Assembly (NCBI RefSeq): GCF_002017875.1
Contig: NZ_MUFV01000001.1
Span: 2,692,501-2,756,500, forward strand
Reading direction: 5' to 3'
Length of the DNA: 64,000 nt
DNA from: Deinococcus sp. LM3
GTDB taxonomy: Bacteria; Deinococcota; Deinococci; Deinococcales; Deinococcaceae
Shown here one piece after another: positions 8,220-17,953 of the stretch; the first letter of the stretch is position 1, and every line of letters starts with the position of its first letter. A program made the position numbers and the translations under genes. Below the pieces are notes generated by a model. The model saw only the letters and a list, made by a program, of their open reading frames with translations, had not been told where the DNA came from and searched no databases.

Positions 8220-8891
8220 TCAGGTCAGGGACCGCACCCGCGCGGTCAGTCCGGCCTTCACCGCCGGCCACTCGCCGGCCAGCACGCTGAACACCACGGA
8301 ATCCCGCGTGAACCCGTCCGGACGGCGCTGGTAGGCGCGCAGCACGCCCTCCCGCACCGCGCCCAGCCGCGTCATGGCCCGCAGGCTGCGTTCGTTGCGG
8401 GCGTCCACCTTGAACTGCACGCGCCCCGCTCCCAGCACCTCGAACGCGCGGGTCATGAGCAGCAGTTTGGATTCCGGGTTCACGGCCGTTCCCTGCGCGG
8501 CCGGCAGCAGCATCGTGCCGATCTCGGCCCAGCCGTCGGCGGCGTTCACCTCGCTGAAACTGATGCGGCCCACGGCGGCGCCGGGCCCGTCCGGGCCGTT
8601 CAGGTGAACCGCGAAGTTCACGCGGCGCGGCAGGGCGTTCAGCTCGGCCACGTGCGCCGCCCAGCCCGCCACATCCGAGGTGACCGGTCCGCCCCGCGCC
8701 AGGAACCGCAGGGTGTCGGGTGTCGCGCCGGCACACAGGTCCGCCGCGTGTTCCTCGCGCAGCGGCCCCAGGGTCACGGCCCGCCCGGACAGCACCGGCG
8801 CGCGCAGCCACTCCGCTTCTGGCAATGGCGCTTCCGGCAGCGGCGCGGCGGGAGGCGTCATGGGATCAGGGTCGGCCGGGGGAACGTTCAC
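8220..8891 (-). CDS. GNAT-family N-acetyltransferase
   Basis: 223 residues. After a Pro-rich leader of about 35 residues comes a RimJ/RimL-type GNAT fold: VTLGPLREEHAADLC at the start, GRISFSEVNAADGWAEIGTM in the core strand, then NERSLRAMTRLGAVREGVLR, the usual acetyl-CoA and C-terminal motif. The substrate (N-terminal amine or antibiotic) cannot be told. Start: TACGAT at 8899-8904 is seven bases before the GTG at 8891, the local leaderless pattern. The ATG at 8900 overlaps that hexamer and is the alternative. Confidence 0.75.
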   Translation of the reverse strand: MNVPPADPDPMTPPAAPLPEAPLPEAEWLRAPVLSGRAVTLGPLREEHAADLCAGATPDTLRFLARGGPVTSDVAGWAAHVAELNALPRRVNFAVHLNGPDGPGAAVGRISFSEVNAADGWAEIGTMLLPAAQGTAVNPESKLLLMTRAFEVLGAGRVQFKVDARNERSLRAMTRLGAVREGVLRAYQRRPDGFTRDSVVFSVLAGEWPAVKAGLTARVRSLT

Positions 8892-8968
8892 GCCGCCCAT
8901 CGTAGCGGCCCCTCCCGCCGCGCTTCCGGGTGCAGGTGCAGACCACTGACCGCGTCCCCGGCGCGCGC

Positions 8969-9409
<441 letters not shown>

Positions 9410-9523
9410 GCCCGCCAGGGTACACCCGCGCCCGGCCGGAATCCGGAGTCCCGCACGGCGCGGCGCGCTCCGGCCCGCTAGACTGTCGATCATGAAAGGC
9501 CCGACGATCCTGGCAGCCCCCCG

Positions 9524-9979
9524 GTGGCCGACCGGTCCGGCAGGGACCGCGTGAACTACGCGGCGACCCTGGCGGTCCTGGCGGTCCTGGCGTTCTGCTT
9601 TCCGCTGACCGTGCGTGTCGGCTCGGCGGTCGGTGTGCCCGAGGCGGTGTCCGTGTCGGTGCTGGGCGCCGTCCTGACCTTCGGACTGGCGACGTTCCTG
9701 GTGCGCTGGCAGGTGAACCGCCACCGTGTCCACCTGGACCGGCTGGCCGCCGCGCGCGCCCAGGTGGCCGCCGACCCGCAGAATCCCCGTTCGTACTTCG
9801 TGGCGGGCGAGCACCTGGGCAGCCTGCTGCTGCGCCTGGACCGCCGCCGCGAGGCCGCCGAGGTCATCGACCGGTACGCCCGTCTCGGCGGAGCCCGTGA
9901 ATCGGAAATCGTTGCGCTGCGTGAAGCGCTGTCCAGCGCCGAGCGCCGTCAGCGCCGCGCCCAGAGGAGGGAAGCATGA
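9524..9979 (+). CDS. Small membrane protein with cytoplasmic helical tail
   Basis: 151 residues from a GTG at 9524, or 142 from the GTG at 9551. Two adjacent hydrophobic helices (AATLAVLAVLAFCFPLTV and VSVLGAVLTFGLATFLV) anchor a charged, TPR-like helical tail. The 9551 GTG overlaps the TGA of a 20-codon open frame (9492-9554), which could couple its translation. The gene ends in an ATGA overlap with the next, so both belong to the run that continues through rsmI and pfkA. Function unknown. Confidence 0.6.
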   Translation: MADRSGRDRVNYAATLAVLAVLAFCFPLTVRVGSAVGVPEAVSVSVLGAVLTFGLATFLVRWQVNRHRVHLDRLAAARAQVAADPQNPRSYFVAGEHLGSLLLRLDRRREAAEVIDRYARLGGARESEIVALREALSSAERRQRRAQRREA

Positions 9980-10272
9980 AAGCCTACAAGGGCGTCGTGG
10001 AAAACGGCGTGGTCGTCGTGATCGGAGGCCGCCTGCCGGAAGGCACGGTCGTGACCGTCACCGTCGGGGAGGGCGAGCTGCTGCGCGCCCGCATCACCAA
10101 CGTCCTCAAACGCCCGCGCAAGGTCAAGGTGCGCCTGAAACCGAACACCGGACTGGCCGCCACCTTCAGCGAGCAGGCCACCCGCGTGGGTGAGCAGGCC
10201 AGCAGCGCCGCCGCCGAACTCGGGCAGGCCGCGCTCGGGTACGGCCGGGGGCCGCGGGTCGCCAATGACTGA
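9976..10272 (+). CDS. Small protein with N-terminal beta-strand repeat, AF2212-like
   Basis: 98 residues. The first 35 (MKAYKGVVENGVVVVIGG, then LPEGTVVTVTV) resemble the AF2212/DUF104-type short beta-barrel found in some antitoxins and related proteins. The rest is basic, then Ala/Gln helical, with no toxin partner evident. A good AGGAGGG ribosome site precedes the ATG inside the upstream gene, with ATGA overlap. It overlaps rsmI by eight bases. The similarity is weak and function is not assigned. Confidence 0.55.
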   Translation: MKAYKGVVENGVVVVIGGRLPEGTVVTVTVGEGELLRARITNVLKRPRKVKVRLKPNTGLAATFSEQATRVGEQASSAAAELGQAALGYGRGPRVAND

Positions 10273-11259
10273 CCCCCACCCGGATCAGCCCCACCCTGAT
10301 CAGACGGACACGGATCAGACGGACGCCGACCTGTCCGGCGCGGACGGCACAGACGGGACGCTCACGCTGGACGCCGCCCCCCCGGGCATCCCGGACGGCG
10401 CGCGCGTGTGGCTGGTCCCCACCCCGGTCGGGAACCTGGGCGACATCACCCTGCGCGCCCTGGAGGTGCTGCGCGCCGCCGACGCGGTCGCCTGCGAGGA
10501 CACCCGCCGCACCGGGGCGCTGCTGACGCACCTGGGCATCCGCAAGGCGCTGGTGCGCCTGGACGCGCACACCATGCGCCGCGCGCCGCAGGTCCTCGGG
10601 AAGTACCCGCGCCTGGCGTACGTCAGTGACGCCGGCACGCCCGGCATCAGCGACCCCGGCGCGGAACTCGTGCAGGCGGCTGTGGCCGCCGACATTCCCG
10701 TCGAGGTGCTGCCGGGCGCCACCGCCTTCGTGCCGGCGCTGGTCCTGTCGGGCCTGCCCGGCGGGCGCTTCACCTTCGAGGGCTTCCTGCCGCGCAGTGG
10801 CCGGGAACGCAAGGAGCGCCTGTCGGCCATCGCGGCCCGCTCCGAGACCAGCGTGCTGTACGAGAGCCCCCACCGCCTGCAGGCCACGCTGCTGGACCTG
10901 GCGCAGGCCTGCGGGGAGGGCCGGGCCGCGAGCGTGACGCGGGAACTCAGCAAGCGGTTCGAGGAGACGGCGCGCGGCACCCTGAGCGAACTCGCGGCCC
11001 ATTTCGGCGGCGCGGTGCGCGGCGAGATCGCCGTGGTCGTCGCGGGCCGCAGCGACGCCGAGGTGGCCGCCGAGGCCGCGCAGGTCGATCACCTGGGGCA
11101 GGCGCAGGCCTGGGCTGCCCAGGGGCTGGGGGTCAGGGATATACGTGAGCTTCTCGTTTCGCAGGGTTTGCGTAAGAATGACGCATATACCCTGGCGTTA
11201 CAGGCGACCGGCACCCACGCCGGCCCCCGCCCACCCGCCGCCCCCGAAACGAGGCTCCC

Positions 11260-11263
<4 letters not shown>
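10265..11263 (+). CDS. rsmI: 16S rRNA (cytidine-1402-2'-O)-methyltransferase RsmI
   Basis: 332 residues. RsmI uses SAM to 2'-O-methylate C1402 in the 16S decoding centre. All family motifs are present: LVPTPVGNLGDITLRALE, CEDTRRTGALLTHL, YVSDAGTPGISDPG, VLYESPHRL and TRELSKRFEE. The N-terminus carries an extra ~45 acidic, Asp/Gln-rich residues (DPHPDQPHPDQTDTDQTDAD) ahead of the catalytic domain. The start overlaps the previous gene by eight bases and the stop overlaps pfkA by four. Confidence 0.94.
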
Positions 11264-12297
<1,034 letters not shown>

Positions 12298-12315
12298 CCG
12301 ACGCACACAGAGGAT

Positions 12316-12348
12316 AGAGGCACCGGGGTAACGCCCTCCGGTGCCTCT
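12316..12348 (+). terminator. pfkA hairpin terminator
   Basis: AGAGGCACCGG at 12316-12326 pairs with CCGGTGCCTCT at 12338-12348 over an 11-base loop, 18 bases after the pfkA stop. No T run follows. With the TNA element just beyond, it separates pfkA from the convergent binding-protein gene. Confidence 0.7.
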
Positions 12349-12382
12349 GCCCTGTACCTCTGAACGCCGGTCGTGCGGCCGC

Positions 12383-12522
12383 TCATACGGATTCCGTTTG
12401 TTTCGCCGACAATCCGGAACTTCACCGGATTGCCGGTTCCACGTCCGGAACCCGTTTCTCTCCTTCTCGCATCCGCTCGGATTGAACGGTCTTTGCAGCC
12501 CATTCAATCGGAGTCCGTATCA
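12383..12522 (-). repeat. TNA palindromic element, copy 3; supplies a stop codon
   Basis: Complete 140-bp copy, TCA|TACGG...CCGTA|TCA. The right-hand TCA (12520-12522) is the TGA stop of the minus-strand binding-protein gene. Hairpin B is CAATCCGG...CCGGATTG and hairpin A is GATTGAA...TTCAATC. It lies between convergent genes and can terminate both. Confidence 0.9.
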
Positions 12523-13686
12523 GCGGGCCGGGGCCTTGACCTTCACGGTGGTGCTCAGGGTGGCCTTCGTGCCATTGAGCTTCATGACGTACAGGTTCGC
12601 CTCGCGGCGGTCCCCGACGCTGTTGAAGGCCACGGTGCCGGTCAGCAGGCCGCTGTAGGTGCCCTGGCGCACGGCGCTCTGCACCTGCTCGCGGCTGGGC
12701 ACGCCGTTCTGGGCGGCCTTCGCGGCGGCCAGGATGCCGCGCAGCGCCACGCGGGCCGCGTCGTAGCCGAACACCGCGAAGCCCTGCGGGGCCATGCCGA
12801 AGGTCTTGCGGTACGTCGCCGCGAACGCCCCGGCGCTGGGCAGCGACTCGACCGGCGCGGCGGTCGTCGTGTAGTACACGTCCCGCGCGCCGGGCCCGGC
12901 GATCTTGCTCAGTTCGCTGCTGTCCAGGCCGTCGCCGCCCACCACGGGGATCATGACGCCCGCGCCGCGCAGTTGCCGCAGGAACACGCCCACCTGGTTG
13001 TACACCCCGCCGAAGTAGATCACGTCGGGTTTCTGGAGTCGGATCTTGGCGATCACGCCGGAGAAGTCCGCCTTCTCCTCGGTGCCCTCGCTGGCCACAA
13101 CCTTCACGCCGGCCGCCTTCAGGCTGCGTTCCACCTCGCGCGCCAGTCCCTCGCCGTACGCGGTCTTGTCGTTCAGGACGTACACCTTCTTCGCTTTCAG
13201 GGTCGAGCGGATGAAGCTGGCCCCCGCCGGTCCCTGCGCGTCGTCGCGCGGCACGATGCGGTTGACGTTCTTCAGGCCGCGGTCCGTGACCTGATTGGCG
13301 GTGCTGGCCGAGTTCACGACCGCGACCCGGCTGGCCTGCAACGCGGCGGTGGCGGGGATGGTCACGCCGCTGTTCAGCGCGCCGACCACCGCGAGAATCT
13401 GACGGTCCGCGGCGATCTTGCGGGCGGCGGCGGTGCCGGTGGCGGGGTCAGCCTGATCGTCGAAGGCGACGAGTTGCAGTTTCAGGCCCAGTTTCGCGAA
13501 GGCGGGCGCGGCCTCGTTCACGGCCAGTTGCGTGCCGTTACGGACCTGCACGCCCAGGCTGCTGAGCGACCCGGACAGCGGGGAGAGCGTGGCGATCTTG
13601 ATGGTCTTGCCGGCGTTCTGGGCGCTGGCGCCGGACCCCAGCAGCAGGGCGGCGAGGGTGACGGTCATTCGGGTGGTAGCAGACAT
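12520..13686 (-). CDS. Branched-chain amino-acid-type ABC substrate-binding protein
   Basis: 388 residues with a Sec signal peptide (hydrophobic MTVTLAALLLGSGASAQ, cleavage near residue 23). The mature part is a type I periplasmic-binding fold of the LivJ/LivK group: IKIATLSPLSGSLSSLGVQ, ILAVVGALNSGVTIPA, VYVLNDKTAYGEGLA and VIYFGGVYNQVG. A GAGGAGT ribosome site precedes the ATG. No permease or ATPase genes are adjacent, so it is an orphan receptor here; the ligand (branched-chain amino acid, amide or other) is not predictable. Its stop codon is the edge of a TNA element. Confidence 0.85.
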   Translation of the reverse strand: MSATTRMTVTLAALLLGSGASAQNAGKTIKIATLSPLSGSLSSLGVQVRNGTQLAVNEAAPAFAKLGLKLQLVAFDDQADPATGTAAARKIAADRQILAVVGALNSGVTIPATAALQASRVAVVNSASTANQVTDRGLKNVNRIVPRDDAQGPAGASFIRSTLKAKKVYVLNDKTAYGEGLAREVERSLKAAGVKVVASEGTEEKADFSGVIAKIRLQKPDVIYFGGVYNQVGVFLRQLRGAGVMIPVVGGDGLDSSELSKIAGPGARDVYYTTTAAPVESLPSAGAFAATYRKTFGMAPQGFAVFGYDAARVALRGILAAAKAAQNGVPSREQVQSAVRQGTYSGLLTGTVAFNSVGDRREANLYVMKLNGTKATLSTTVKVKAPAR

Positions 13687-13926
13687 GTGGGACTCCTCGT
13701 GCCGGGGGCCGGAAAACCGGGCCGGTCCAGGGCACGAGGATAGGCGGGGCAGGCGCGTCCGGGGCGGGATGTCCAGCCAGATAGGCCCGCGCGCCCCCCG
13801 GGGCGTCTACACAGGTGCGCGGGCTCCGGCCGGCGAGAATGCAGAAAAGACCCGTCCCAGCCGGGCATGGCAGGGACGGGTGTGGGAGGGACGGGCTTGG
13901 AACGGGCCGGGAGGAGCGGGGGAGGG

Positions 13927-14066
13927 TCATACGGACTCCGATTGAATGGGCTGCAAAGCCCGTTCAATCCGAGCGGATGCGAGAAGGAGAGAAACGGGTT
14001 CCGGACGTGGAGCTGGCAATCCGGTGAAGTTCCGGATTGTCAGCGAAACAAACGGAACCCGTATCA
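13927..14066 (+). repeat. TNA palindromic element, copy 4; supplies a stop codon
   Basis: Complete 140-bp copy bounded by TCA (13927-13929) and TCA (14064-14066). The right triplet is the TGA stop of the minus-strand permease gene. Order from the left: hairpin A (ATTGAATGGGCT...AGCCCGTTCAAT), a purine-rich bridge, then hairpin B (CAATCCGG...CCGGATTG). It can serve as terminator of the sugar-transporter operon. The remaining intergenic sequence at 13687-13926 shows nothing else clear. Confidence 0.9.
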
Positions 14067-14915
14067 GCCCTTGACGGCCCCGGCGGTCAGGCCCGAGACG
14101 ATGTTGCGCTGGAACACCAGCACCAGGATGATCAGCGGCACCGTCACCACGATGCTGGCGGCCATGATCTGTCCCCACGGCTGGTCGAACTGCGTGGCGC
14201 CCGAGTAGTTGGCGATCACGACCGGCACCGTGCGGTTGGTGCTCGTGAAGGTCAGCGCGAACAGGTACTCGTTCCAGGCGTTGATGAAGGCCAGCAGGCC
14301 GGTCGTGACCAGCGCCGGCATCATGACCGGGAACAGCACCAGGAACAGCGTCTGCAGGGGGCTGGCGCCGTCCACCAGCGCCGCTTCCTCCAGTTCGCCC
14401 GGAATGTCGCGCACGAAACTGGTCAGCACCCACACCGTGAACGGAATCGTGAAGATCAGGTACGACAGGATCAGGCCCAGCGGGTTGTTGTACAGCCCCA
14501 GGTTGTTGATCAGGGTGTACAGGCCCGAGAGCACGGCGATCTGCGGGAACACGCTGACCGCCAGGATCACGTACATGACGATGGTCTTGCCCTTGAACCG
14601 GAAGCGTCCCAGCGCGTACGCCGAGAACGCGCCCAGCAGCAGGCTGATGGCGACCGACCCGACCGCCACGATCAGCGAGTAGATCAGGCCCCGCTGGAAG
14701 CCGGGGTTGGCGAACACGTCCGCGTAGTTGCCGAACGTCGTTCTCGCGCCGATGAATTCCAGCGGCGTGAGGAACAGGTCGCCGGGCGAGCGCAGGCTGG
14801 TCAGGACCGCCCAGAAGAACGGGGCGAGCAGGTACACGCCGATCACCAGGACCAGCAGGTAGAAGCCGGCGCGTTGCAGGTAGTACAGGGTGGGGTTGGT
14901 GTTTTTCAGGTTCAT
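14064..14915 (-). CDS. Carbohydrate ABC transporter permease, MalG type
   Basis: 283 residues, six hydrophobic segments. The cytoplasmic EAA loop is clear (ELEEAALVDGASPLQTLFL), the site that docks the ATPase. The N-terminal helix and LTPLEFIGARTTFGNYADVF are typical of the CUT1 sugar family. The ATG follows a near-perfect AGGAGGTGA ribosome site 18 bases after the stop of the partner permease. No ATPase gene is in the cluster, so a shared MsmK/UgpC-type ATPase elsewhere is expected. The stop codon is the edge of a TNA element. Confidence 0.9.
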   Translation of the reverse strand: MNLKNTNPTLYYLQRAGFYLLVLVIGVYLLAPFFWAVLTSLRSPGDLFLTPLEFIGARTTFGNYADVFANPGFQRGLIYSLIVAVGSVAISLLLGAFSAYALGRFRFKGKTIVMYVILAVSVFPQIAVLSGLYTLINNLGLYNNPLGLILSYLIFTIPFTVWVLTSFVRDIPGELEEAALVDGASPLQTLFLVLFPVMMPALVTTGLLAFINAWNEYLFALTFTSTNRTVPVVIANYSGATQFDQPWGQIMAASIVVTVPLIILVLVFQRNIVSGLTAGAVKG

Positions 14916-14933
14916 GGGGTCACCTCCTGGGAA

Positions 14934-15863
14934 TCAGTCGAACTTGACGCGGAAGGCGGTGACGTACATCACGACGATCACCATGATGATCACGAACACG
15001 GCGACGCTGACGGCGCTGCCCAGTCCCAGCAGCTGGTTGTCGATCAGCGCCTGCCGGGCGTACCCGGTCATGCTGGTGCTGGCGGCGTTCACGTTGCCCA
15101 GCATCACGGACATCACGTCGAACACGCGCAGGGCGTCCAGGCTGCGGAACACCAGCGCGACCAGCAGCGCCGGGCGCAGCAGCGGCAGCGTCAGGCGCCA
15201 GAACTGCGTCCACTTGCTCGCGCCGTCCATGTCGGCCGCCTCGTACATGTCGCTGGGCAGGCTCTGCAACCCCGCCAGGATCAGCAGGGCCATGAAGGAC
15301 GTGGTCTTCCAGACGTCCACGGCGATCAGGGCCCAGATGGCGCTGTCGGTGTTCGCCAGCACGGCCTGTCCGCCCAGCAGGCCGCGCCCGATCAGACCGA
15401 AGGAGTCGTTGTACAGGTACGCCCACATCTGCGCCGACACGACCGTGGGAATAGCCCAGGGAACCAGCATGGCGGTGCGCAGGAATCCGCGCCCCTTGAA
15501 GGCGCTGTTCACGACGAGCGCGATGATCATGCCGAACACGGTTTCCAGGAACACGGACACCACCGTGAACAGCAGGGTGTTCTTCACGGCGCCCCACCAC
15601 TTGGGGTCCTGCAGGAAGCCCAGGCCGATGCCTTCGGGCGTGGTGAACCAGAAGTTCCCCAGCCCGATGAAGGTCCGCTGGTCCGGGCTGGTCAGGTTCG
15701 CCTCGAACAGCGAGAAGTAGATCGTGCGGTACAGCGGGTACCCGGCGACCAGCGCGATGGCGATCAGGGTGGGCAGCAGCAGCCAGATGGCCGTCCGGGC
15801 GCGGGCCGCCTCGATGCCCCGTGTCTTGACGGGCGCGGCAGAAACAGGAGTCTTGACGGTCAT
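14934..15863 (-). CDS. Carbohydrate ABC transporter permease, MalF type
   Basis: 309 residues, six membrane segments, with the EAA loop SDMYEAADMDGASKWTQFWR. It pairs with the MalG-type permease downstream to form the CUT1 translocation pore. The frame runs on upstream, but the ATG at 15863 has an AGGAGG site nine bases before it. Expected length for this family is 290-310. Its own promoter is likely: TACACT at 15948-15953 with a perfect 14-bp palindrome at 15972-15985. Confidence 0.88.
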   Translation of the reverse strand: MTVKTPVSAAPVKTRGIEAARARTAIWLLLPTLIAIALVAGYPLYRTIYFSLFEANLTSPDQRTFIGLGNFWFTTPEGIGLGFLQDPKWWGAVKNTLLFTVVSVFLETVFGMIIALVVNSAFKGRGFLRTAMLVPWAIPTVVSAQMWAYLYNDSFGLIGRGLLGGQAVLANTDSAIWALIAVDVWKTTSFMALLILAGLQSLPSDMYEAADMDGASKWTQFWRLTLPLLRPALLVALVFRSLDALRVFDVMSVMLGNVNAASTSMTGYARQALIDNQLLGLGSAVSVAVFVIIMVIVVMYVTAFRVKFD

Positions 15864-15947
15864 GGTCGGGTGGCCTCCTTTGGCGCGGAACTCAGAAGCA
15901 GGTGGGCAGGGCCGGGAATCAGACTGGACGGGGATGTGCGTGCTGGC

Positions 15948-15985
15948 AGTGTATGACTCCGCGCGGCGCCCGACGGTTAACCGTC
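15948..15985 (-). promoter_or_regulatory. Possible promoter and operator of the permease genes
   Basis: On the minus strand a TACACT hexamer (15948-15953) could be a -10 box. The perfect palindrome GACGGTTAACCGTC (15972-15985) lies in the -35 region, where a repressor would block polymerase. No strong -35 match is visible. Separate promoters for the binding protein and the permeases would explain the 288-base gap between them. Confidence 0.35.
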
Positions 15986-16020
15986 TGCCCATCAACCGGA
16001 TCCCGGCACGCGAAGGCGGA

Positions 16021-16049
16021 GGGGAGGCCCAGACTCTGGGCGTCCCCCC
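16021..16049 (-). terminator. Hairpin between binding-protein and permease genes
   Basis: GCCCAGACTCTGGGC (16027-16041), extended by GGGGAG/CCCCCC arms, forms a stable stem downstream of the binding-protein stop. It has no T tract on the minus strand. Such hairpins often raise the ratio of binding protein to permease by partial termination or by blocking 3' decay. Confidence 0.5.
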
Positions 16050-16151
16050 CGCTTGGCTCCTCGTACGGTTGTTCGGTATGGTGGTTGTTCGGTGTGGCGG
16101 TTGGCGCGGTCTGATCCGGATGTCCAGCTCAGGGCGCGGGGGTGCCGGGGA

Positions 16152-17411
16152 TTACCAGCCGCGCCCCTTGATGCGCGCCAGGTCGGTCGAGAGCTTGGCG
16201 ACGGCCGCCTGGCCCTTCATCTTGCCGTTCAGCACGTCGCTGACGGCGGTGCTGAAGGCCTGGGAGACTTGGTTGTACTTGCTCTTGGTGGGGCCGGAGG
16301 GCCGGGCGACGGCGCTGGTGAACACGTTGTACAGGCTGCCGAAGAAGGGGTTGGCCTTCAGGATGTCCTTGTCCTTGTACAGCGTGGCGATGGTGGGGTT
16401 GTAGGTGCCCTCGATGGCGCGGATCTTCTGCTCGGCGGGGCCGGCGAGGTAGCGCACGAGGTCGATGGCGGCGGCCTGGTTCTTGCTGTAGCTGCTCACG
16501 CCGAGCTGCCAGCCGCCGAGGGTGGCGGCGTTGCGGCTGCCGCCGCTGGGCAGGGGCGCCACGCCGATCTTGCCCTTGACCTTGGAGTCGTCGCCCTGGC
16601 CCAGCGCCCAGGCGTAGGGCCAGTTGCGCATGAAGGCGGCGTTCCCGGCCTGGAAGATGCCGCGCGCTTCTTCCTCGGCGTAGGTGGTGACGCCGGCGGG
16701 GCTGATGCTCTTGATCCAGCTGGCGGCGGTGTCCAGCGCCTTGGCGGCCTGGGCGTTGTTGATGGTGATGTTGCCCTTGGCGTCCACGATGGTGCCGCCG
16801 CCGAAGCTCACGACCCATTCCAGGGCGTCGCAGGTCAGGCCCTCGTAGTTCTTGCCCTGCCACACGAAGCCGGTGAAGGCCTTGTTGGTCTTCTGCTCGC
16901 CGTCCTGGATCTTCTTGGCCATCAGGGCCAGTTCCGTCCAGGTCTTGGGGGGGCTCTTGAAGCCGTACTTCTGGAGCAGGTCGGTGCGGTAGTACATCAG
17001 GCCGGCGTCCGTGAACCAGGGCATGGCGACCAGTTTGCCGTTCACGGTGTTCGCGTCGATGATGCCCTTGAAGTGCGCGTTCACCTCTGTGGCCGGCACC
17101 TTGCCTTTCAGGTCCACGAAGTGCTGGGCGAGCAGGCCGGGCCACACGACGTCGAGCTGGTACACGTCGATGTCGCTGCTCTTGGCGGCCAGCTGCTGCT
17201 GGTACAGGCCCAGGCGGTCGTTGGTCAGGTTGGGGCTCTCGAAGATCTTGACGGTGTTGCCGGTCTTCTTGGCCCAGCGGGCCGCGCCTTCCTTACAGAG
17301 CTGAAGTTCCTGACCGACGGCGCCGCAGGCGAGGGTCACGGTGACGGCGCTGGCGTTGCTGCTGGCGGCGATGGCGACGGTCAGGCTCACGAGTGCAATA
17401 GCTTTCTTCAT
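16152..17411 (-). CDS. Sugar ABC transporter substrate-binding protein, MalE-like
   Basis: 419 residues with a Sec signal peptide (MKKAIALVSLTVAIAASSNA). The mature protein is a type II (CUT1) binding fold: VNGKLVAMPWFTDAGLMYYR, PPKTWTELALMAKKIQD, FQAGNAAFMRNWPYAWAL and NAATLGGWQLGVSSYSKN are the hallmark stretches of maltose/trehalose/multiple-sugar receptors. An AAGGGGGA ribosome site precedes the ATG. A strong promoter and two operator-like sites lie upstream. It delivers sugar to the two permeases encoded next to it. Confidence 0.9.
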   Translation of the reverse strand: MKKAIALVSLTVAIAASSNASAVTVTLACGAVGQELQLCKEGAARWAKKTGNTVKIFESPNLTNDRLGLYQQQLAAKSSDIDVYQLDVVWPGLLAQHFVDLKGKVPATEVNAHFKGIIDANTVNGKLVAMPWFTDAGLMYYRTDLLQKYGFKSPPKTWTELALMAKKIQDGEQKTNKAFTGFVWQGKNYEGLTCDALEWVVSFGGGTIVDAKGNITINNAQAAKALDTAASWIKSISPAGVTTYAEEEARGIFQAGNAAFMRNWPYAWALGQGDDSKVKGKIGVAPLPSGGSRNAATLGGWQLGVSSYSKNQAAAIDLVRYLAGPAEQKIRAIEGTYNPTIATLYKDKDILKANPFFGSLYNVFTSAVARPSGPTKSKYNQVSQAFSTAVSDVLNGKMKGQAAVAKLSTDLARIKGRGW

Positions 17412-17455
17412 GCATCCCCCTTGGTGGGTGCTGGACAGTCCCAGCCCGCTTCCTG

Positions 17456-17535
17456 GGAAGCGGTTCCACGTGTATTAACTTCAGGTGTACCAAGCGTACA
17501 TGCCCGGCCCGGCACTGTCAATGGAAACAGTTCCA
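17456..17535 (-). promoter_or_regulatory. Sugar-operon promoter flanked by two operator-like palindromes
   Basis: On the minus strand TTGACA (17516-17521) and TACGCT (17493-17498) are spaced 17 bases, a near-consensus sigma-70-type promoter. GGAAGCGGTTCC (17456-17467) lies downstream of the expected start point, and TGGAAACAGTTCCA (17522-17535) just upstream of the -35. Both follow GGAAnCnGTTCC, the shape of LacI-family operators, so repression by one regulator with looping is plausible. No such regulator gene is in the window. Confidence 0.65.
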
Positions 17536-17572
17536 CGGGCGGGCAGGCGGCGGGTGTACCCACTCCTGACGC

Positions 17573-17662
17573 CACTCCGGAATGGCGGAATCCCTGCTCC
17601 CGGCGGCATTCCGGAGTGTTGCGGGGTGCGCCTGGCATTCCTGAAACAGGCAGACCCGCAGG
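17573..17662. repeat. Nested inverted repeats
   Basis: CACTCCGGAATG (17573-17584) pairs with CATTCCGGAGTG (17607-17618), and GGAATCCCTG pairs with CAGGGATTCC further right. A further GGCGCCGGCA/TGCCGGCGCC stem lies near 17729-17766. No convincing gene is present between 17540 and 17790. These may be regulator sites or a structured RNA; I cannot assign them. Confidence 0.4.
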
Positions 17663-17789
17663 GATTCCAGGCCGAGCGAGTTCCCGAAGAGGGCCGCGGC
17701 CGGAACTGAAAGCCGCTGTCACCGCTCACGAAAGCGGCGCCGGCACCCGTCGCGGAATGCCGGCGCCCCTGCCTTATAAAGGGAACGTC

Positions 17790-17927
17790 TGATACGGGTT
17801 CCGTTTGTTTCGTTAACAGATCGGAACACCGCCGATCTGTCAACTCCACGTCCGGAACCCGTTTTGCTCCTACTCGCTCTGCTCGGATTGAACGGCTTTG
17901 CAAGCCATTCAATCGGAGTCCGTATGA
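17790..17927 (-). repeat. TNA palindromic element, copy 5
   Basis: Complete 138-bp copy bounded by TGA (17790-17792) and TGA (17925-17927). Hairpin B has the variant stem CAGATCGG...CCGATCTG, as in copy 2. The duplicated triplet here is TGA on the plus strand, showing that the element accepts both TCA and TGA. It lies 26 bases beyond the stop of the AlbA/HATPase gene. Confidence 0.88.
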
Positions 17928-17953
17928 GGAGTAGCGCCCGGCAGGAGTCCCGT

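Noticed and set aside
14037..15956. 639-codon plus-strand frame opposite the sugar permeases
   Set aside because: His/Gln/Arg-rich shadow with no motif; both permeases on the other strand are unmistakable.
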